A DNA stretch of 64,000 nucleotides. Origin: Rossellomorea sp. BNER. GTDB lineage: Bacteria > Bacillota > Bacilli > Bacillales > Bacillaceae_B. Both the position numbers and the translations under genes were made by a program. Positions 63,475 to 64,000 of this stretch are shown here, one piece after another. The notes beneath the pieces were generated by a model. The model saw only the letters and a list, made by a program, of their open reading frames with translations. It had not been told where the DNA came from and searched no databases. Location of the stretch: assembly GCA_024213275.1 (NCBI GenBank), contig JANAVG010000004.1, positions 189,759-253,758 on the forward strand. Reading direction: 5' to 3'. Positions within the stretch are counted from its first letter, which is position 1. Every line of letters starts with the position of its first letter.

Positions 63475-64000
63475 GTGACATATAAAACGTTAATAGAAGA
63501 AACCAGGGCTGGGTTACCAGAAAATATTCATACTGGCATCGTCTGTGGGGTAAATGACCAAGCTCAAATGGTCTATCACATAGGGGACAGTCAGCATCAA
63601 ACCTATTATCGTTCTGCAGCAAAACCTTTTCAAGCATTGCCCGTTTTTCTTACAGATATCATTGAAAAATATCAACTGACTGAACAAGAGGCAGCTTTAT
63701 TTACGGCTTCCCACCGAGGGGAATCCTATCATATTGCTGCTCTTGAATCCATGCTTAAGAAGCTGCCAGTAGTGGAGGAAGAATTATATTGCCCGCCCTC
63801 TTATCCATTAAATTCAGAACCAAGGGAAGAAATGATCAGACAAGGTTTAAGGAAGAGAAGACTATACCATAATTGTTCCGGTAAACATATGGGGTTTATA
63901 ACGGTTTGCCGTGAATTAGGCTATCCAGTAGAGGGATATTGGAAAGTGGGCCATCCCCTTCAACAGGATATTTTAAAACTACTTTCCACTTTAGCAGATG
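63475..64000 (+). CDS. Asparaginase, Rhizobium etli type (3' end outside window)
   Basis: The frame from GTG 63475 stays open to the end of the window (175 codons seen). It matches the thermolabile asparaginase II family (PF06089): early RSAAKPFQALPVF near residue 47, TASHRGES near 78 and the hallmark HNCSGKHMG near 132. AAGGGGG lies 10 bases before the GTG. It hydrolyses asparagine or possibly a modified asparagine. Position behind a ROK gene and sugar genes suggests it may act on the amino acid half of a sugar conjugate. The rest of the gene is not visible. Confidence 0.85.
   Translation, partial: MTYKTLIEETRAGLPENIHTGIVCGVNDQAQMVYHIGDSQHQTYYRSAAKPFQALPVFLTDIIEKYQLTEQEAALFTASHRGESYHIAALESMLKKLPVVEEELYCPPSYPLNSEPREEMIRQGLRKRRLYHNCSGKHMGFITVCRELGYPVEGYWKVGHPLQQDILKLLSTLAD

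Overview
The window looks like chromosomal DNA of a low-GC Gram-positive endospore-former relative (Bacillaceae). Reasons: strong AGGAGG-type ribosome binding sites, many TTG/GTG starts, AT-rich sigma-A promoters, lipoprotein lipoboxes, and many gene groups known from Bacillus subtilis (ysfBCD, putBP/putR, artPQR, nasDEF with siroheme genes, mntABC, yppC, ykoP, yunD). The genus cannot be fixed from the sequence alone. No rRNA, tRNA or CRISPR array was seen.

Layout. 1-1.6 kb: 3' part of a LysM/TolB-propeller protein and a GNAT acetyltransferase. 1.9-7.3 kb: an RpiR regulator and an operon (YjiH-type membrane protein, M20 amidohydrolase, GNAT acyltransferase, enolase-superfamily racemase). The last three match the N-succinyl route that turns D- into L-amino acids. 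7.5-13.6 kb: siroheme synthesis and assimilatory nitrite reductase (precorrin-2 dehydrogenase, NirB, NirD, formate/nitrite channel, SUMT, sirohydrochlorin chelatase), with a perfect TnrA box at -49 of the nirB promoter; a transposase remnant abuts the last gene. 14-16.7 kb: manganese ABC transporter behind two MntR-like operators. 16.8-18.1 kb: a small membrane protein and a CPBP protease.

18.1-28 kb is the most unusual part. A PAS/sigma-54 activator is divergent from a CoA-dependent catabolic cluster: SDR; SDR, PCC/DUF296 protein, acyl-CoA ligase, thiolase, DUF35 Zn-ribbon/OB protein, and a TRAP transporter. Two textbook -24/-12 promoters each have a matching upstream repeat. The order suggests uptake of an organic acid, CoA activation, oxidation of a hydroxyl group and thiolytic cleavage, substrate unknown.

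28-44.6 kb: glycolate oxidase GlcF/GlcD with a divergent CdaR-type regulator, a secreted M28 peptidase, a 2H phosphoesterase, an ArtPQR amino-acid ABC transporter with a perfect TnrA/GlnR box, a lysoplasmalogenase gene whose start is disrupted by an 11-bp tandem repeat, small or broken genes, and proline catabolism (PutR, PutP, PutB) without putC. 44.7-53.2 kb: membrane and phosphoesterase genes, DinB, 5'-nucleotidase, MFS exporter.

53.4-64 kb: a second candidate novel system. A peptide/oligosaccharide-type ABC transporter is followed by two TIM-barrel sugar isomerase-like proteins flanking a Gfo/Idh/MocA dehydrogenase, a ROK regulator, and the start of an asparaginase gene that runs off the window. 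This suggests catabolism of a glycoside or a sugar-amino acid conjugate. Its leader holds a terminator-like hairpin and a second large hairpin, suggesting attenuation.

A family of related palindromic elements (GGGGCTGTCC ... GGACAGCCCC) sits directly behind six transcription units across the window and probably acts as a mobile-looking terminator family.
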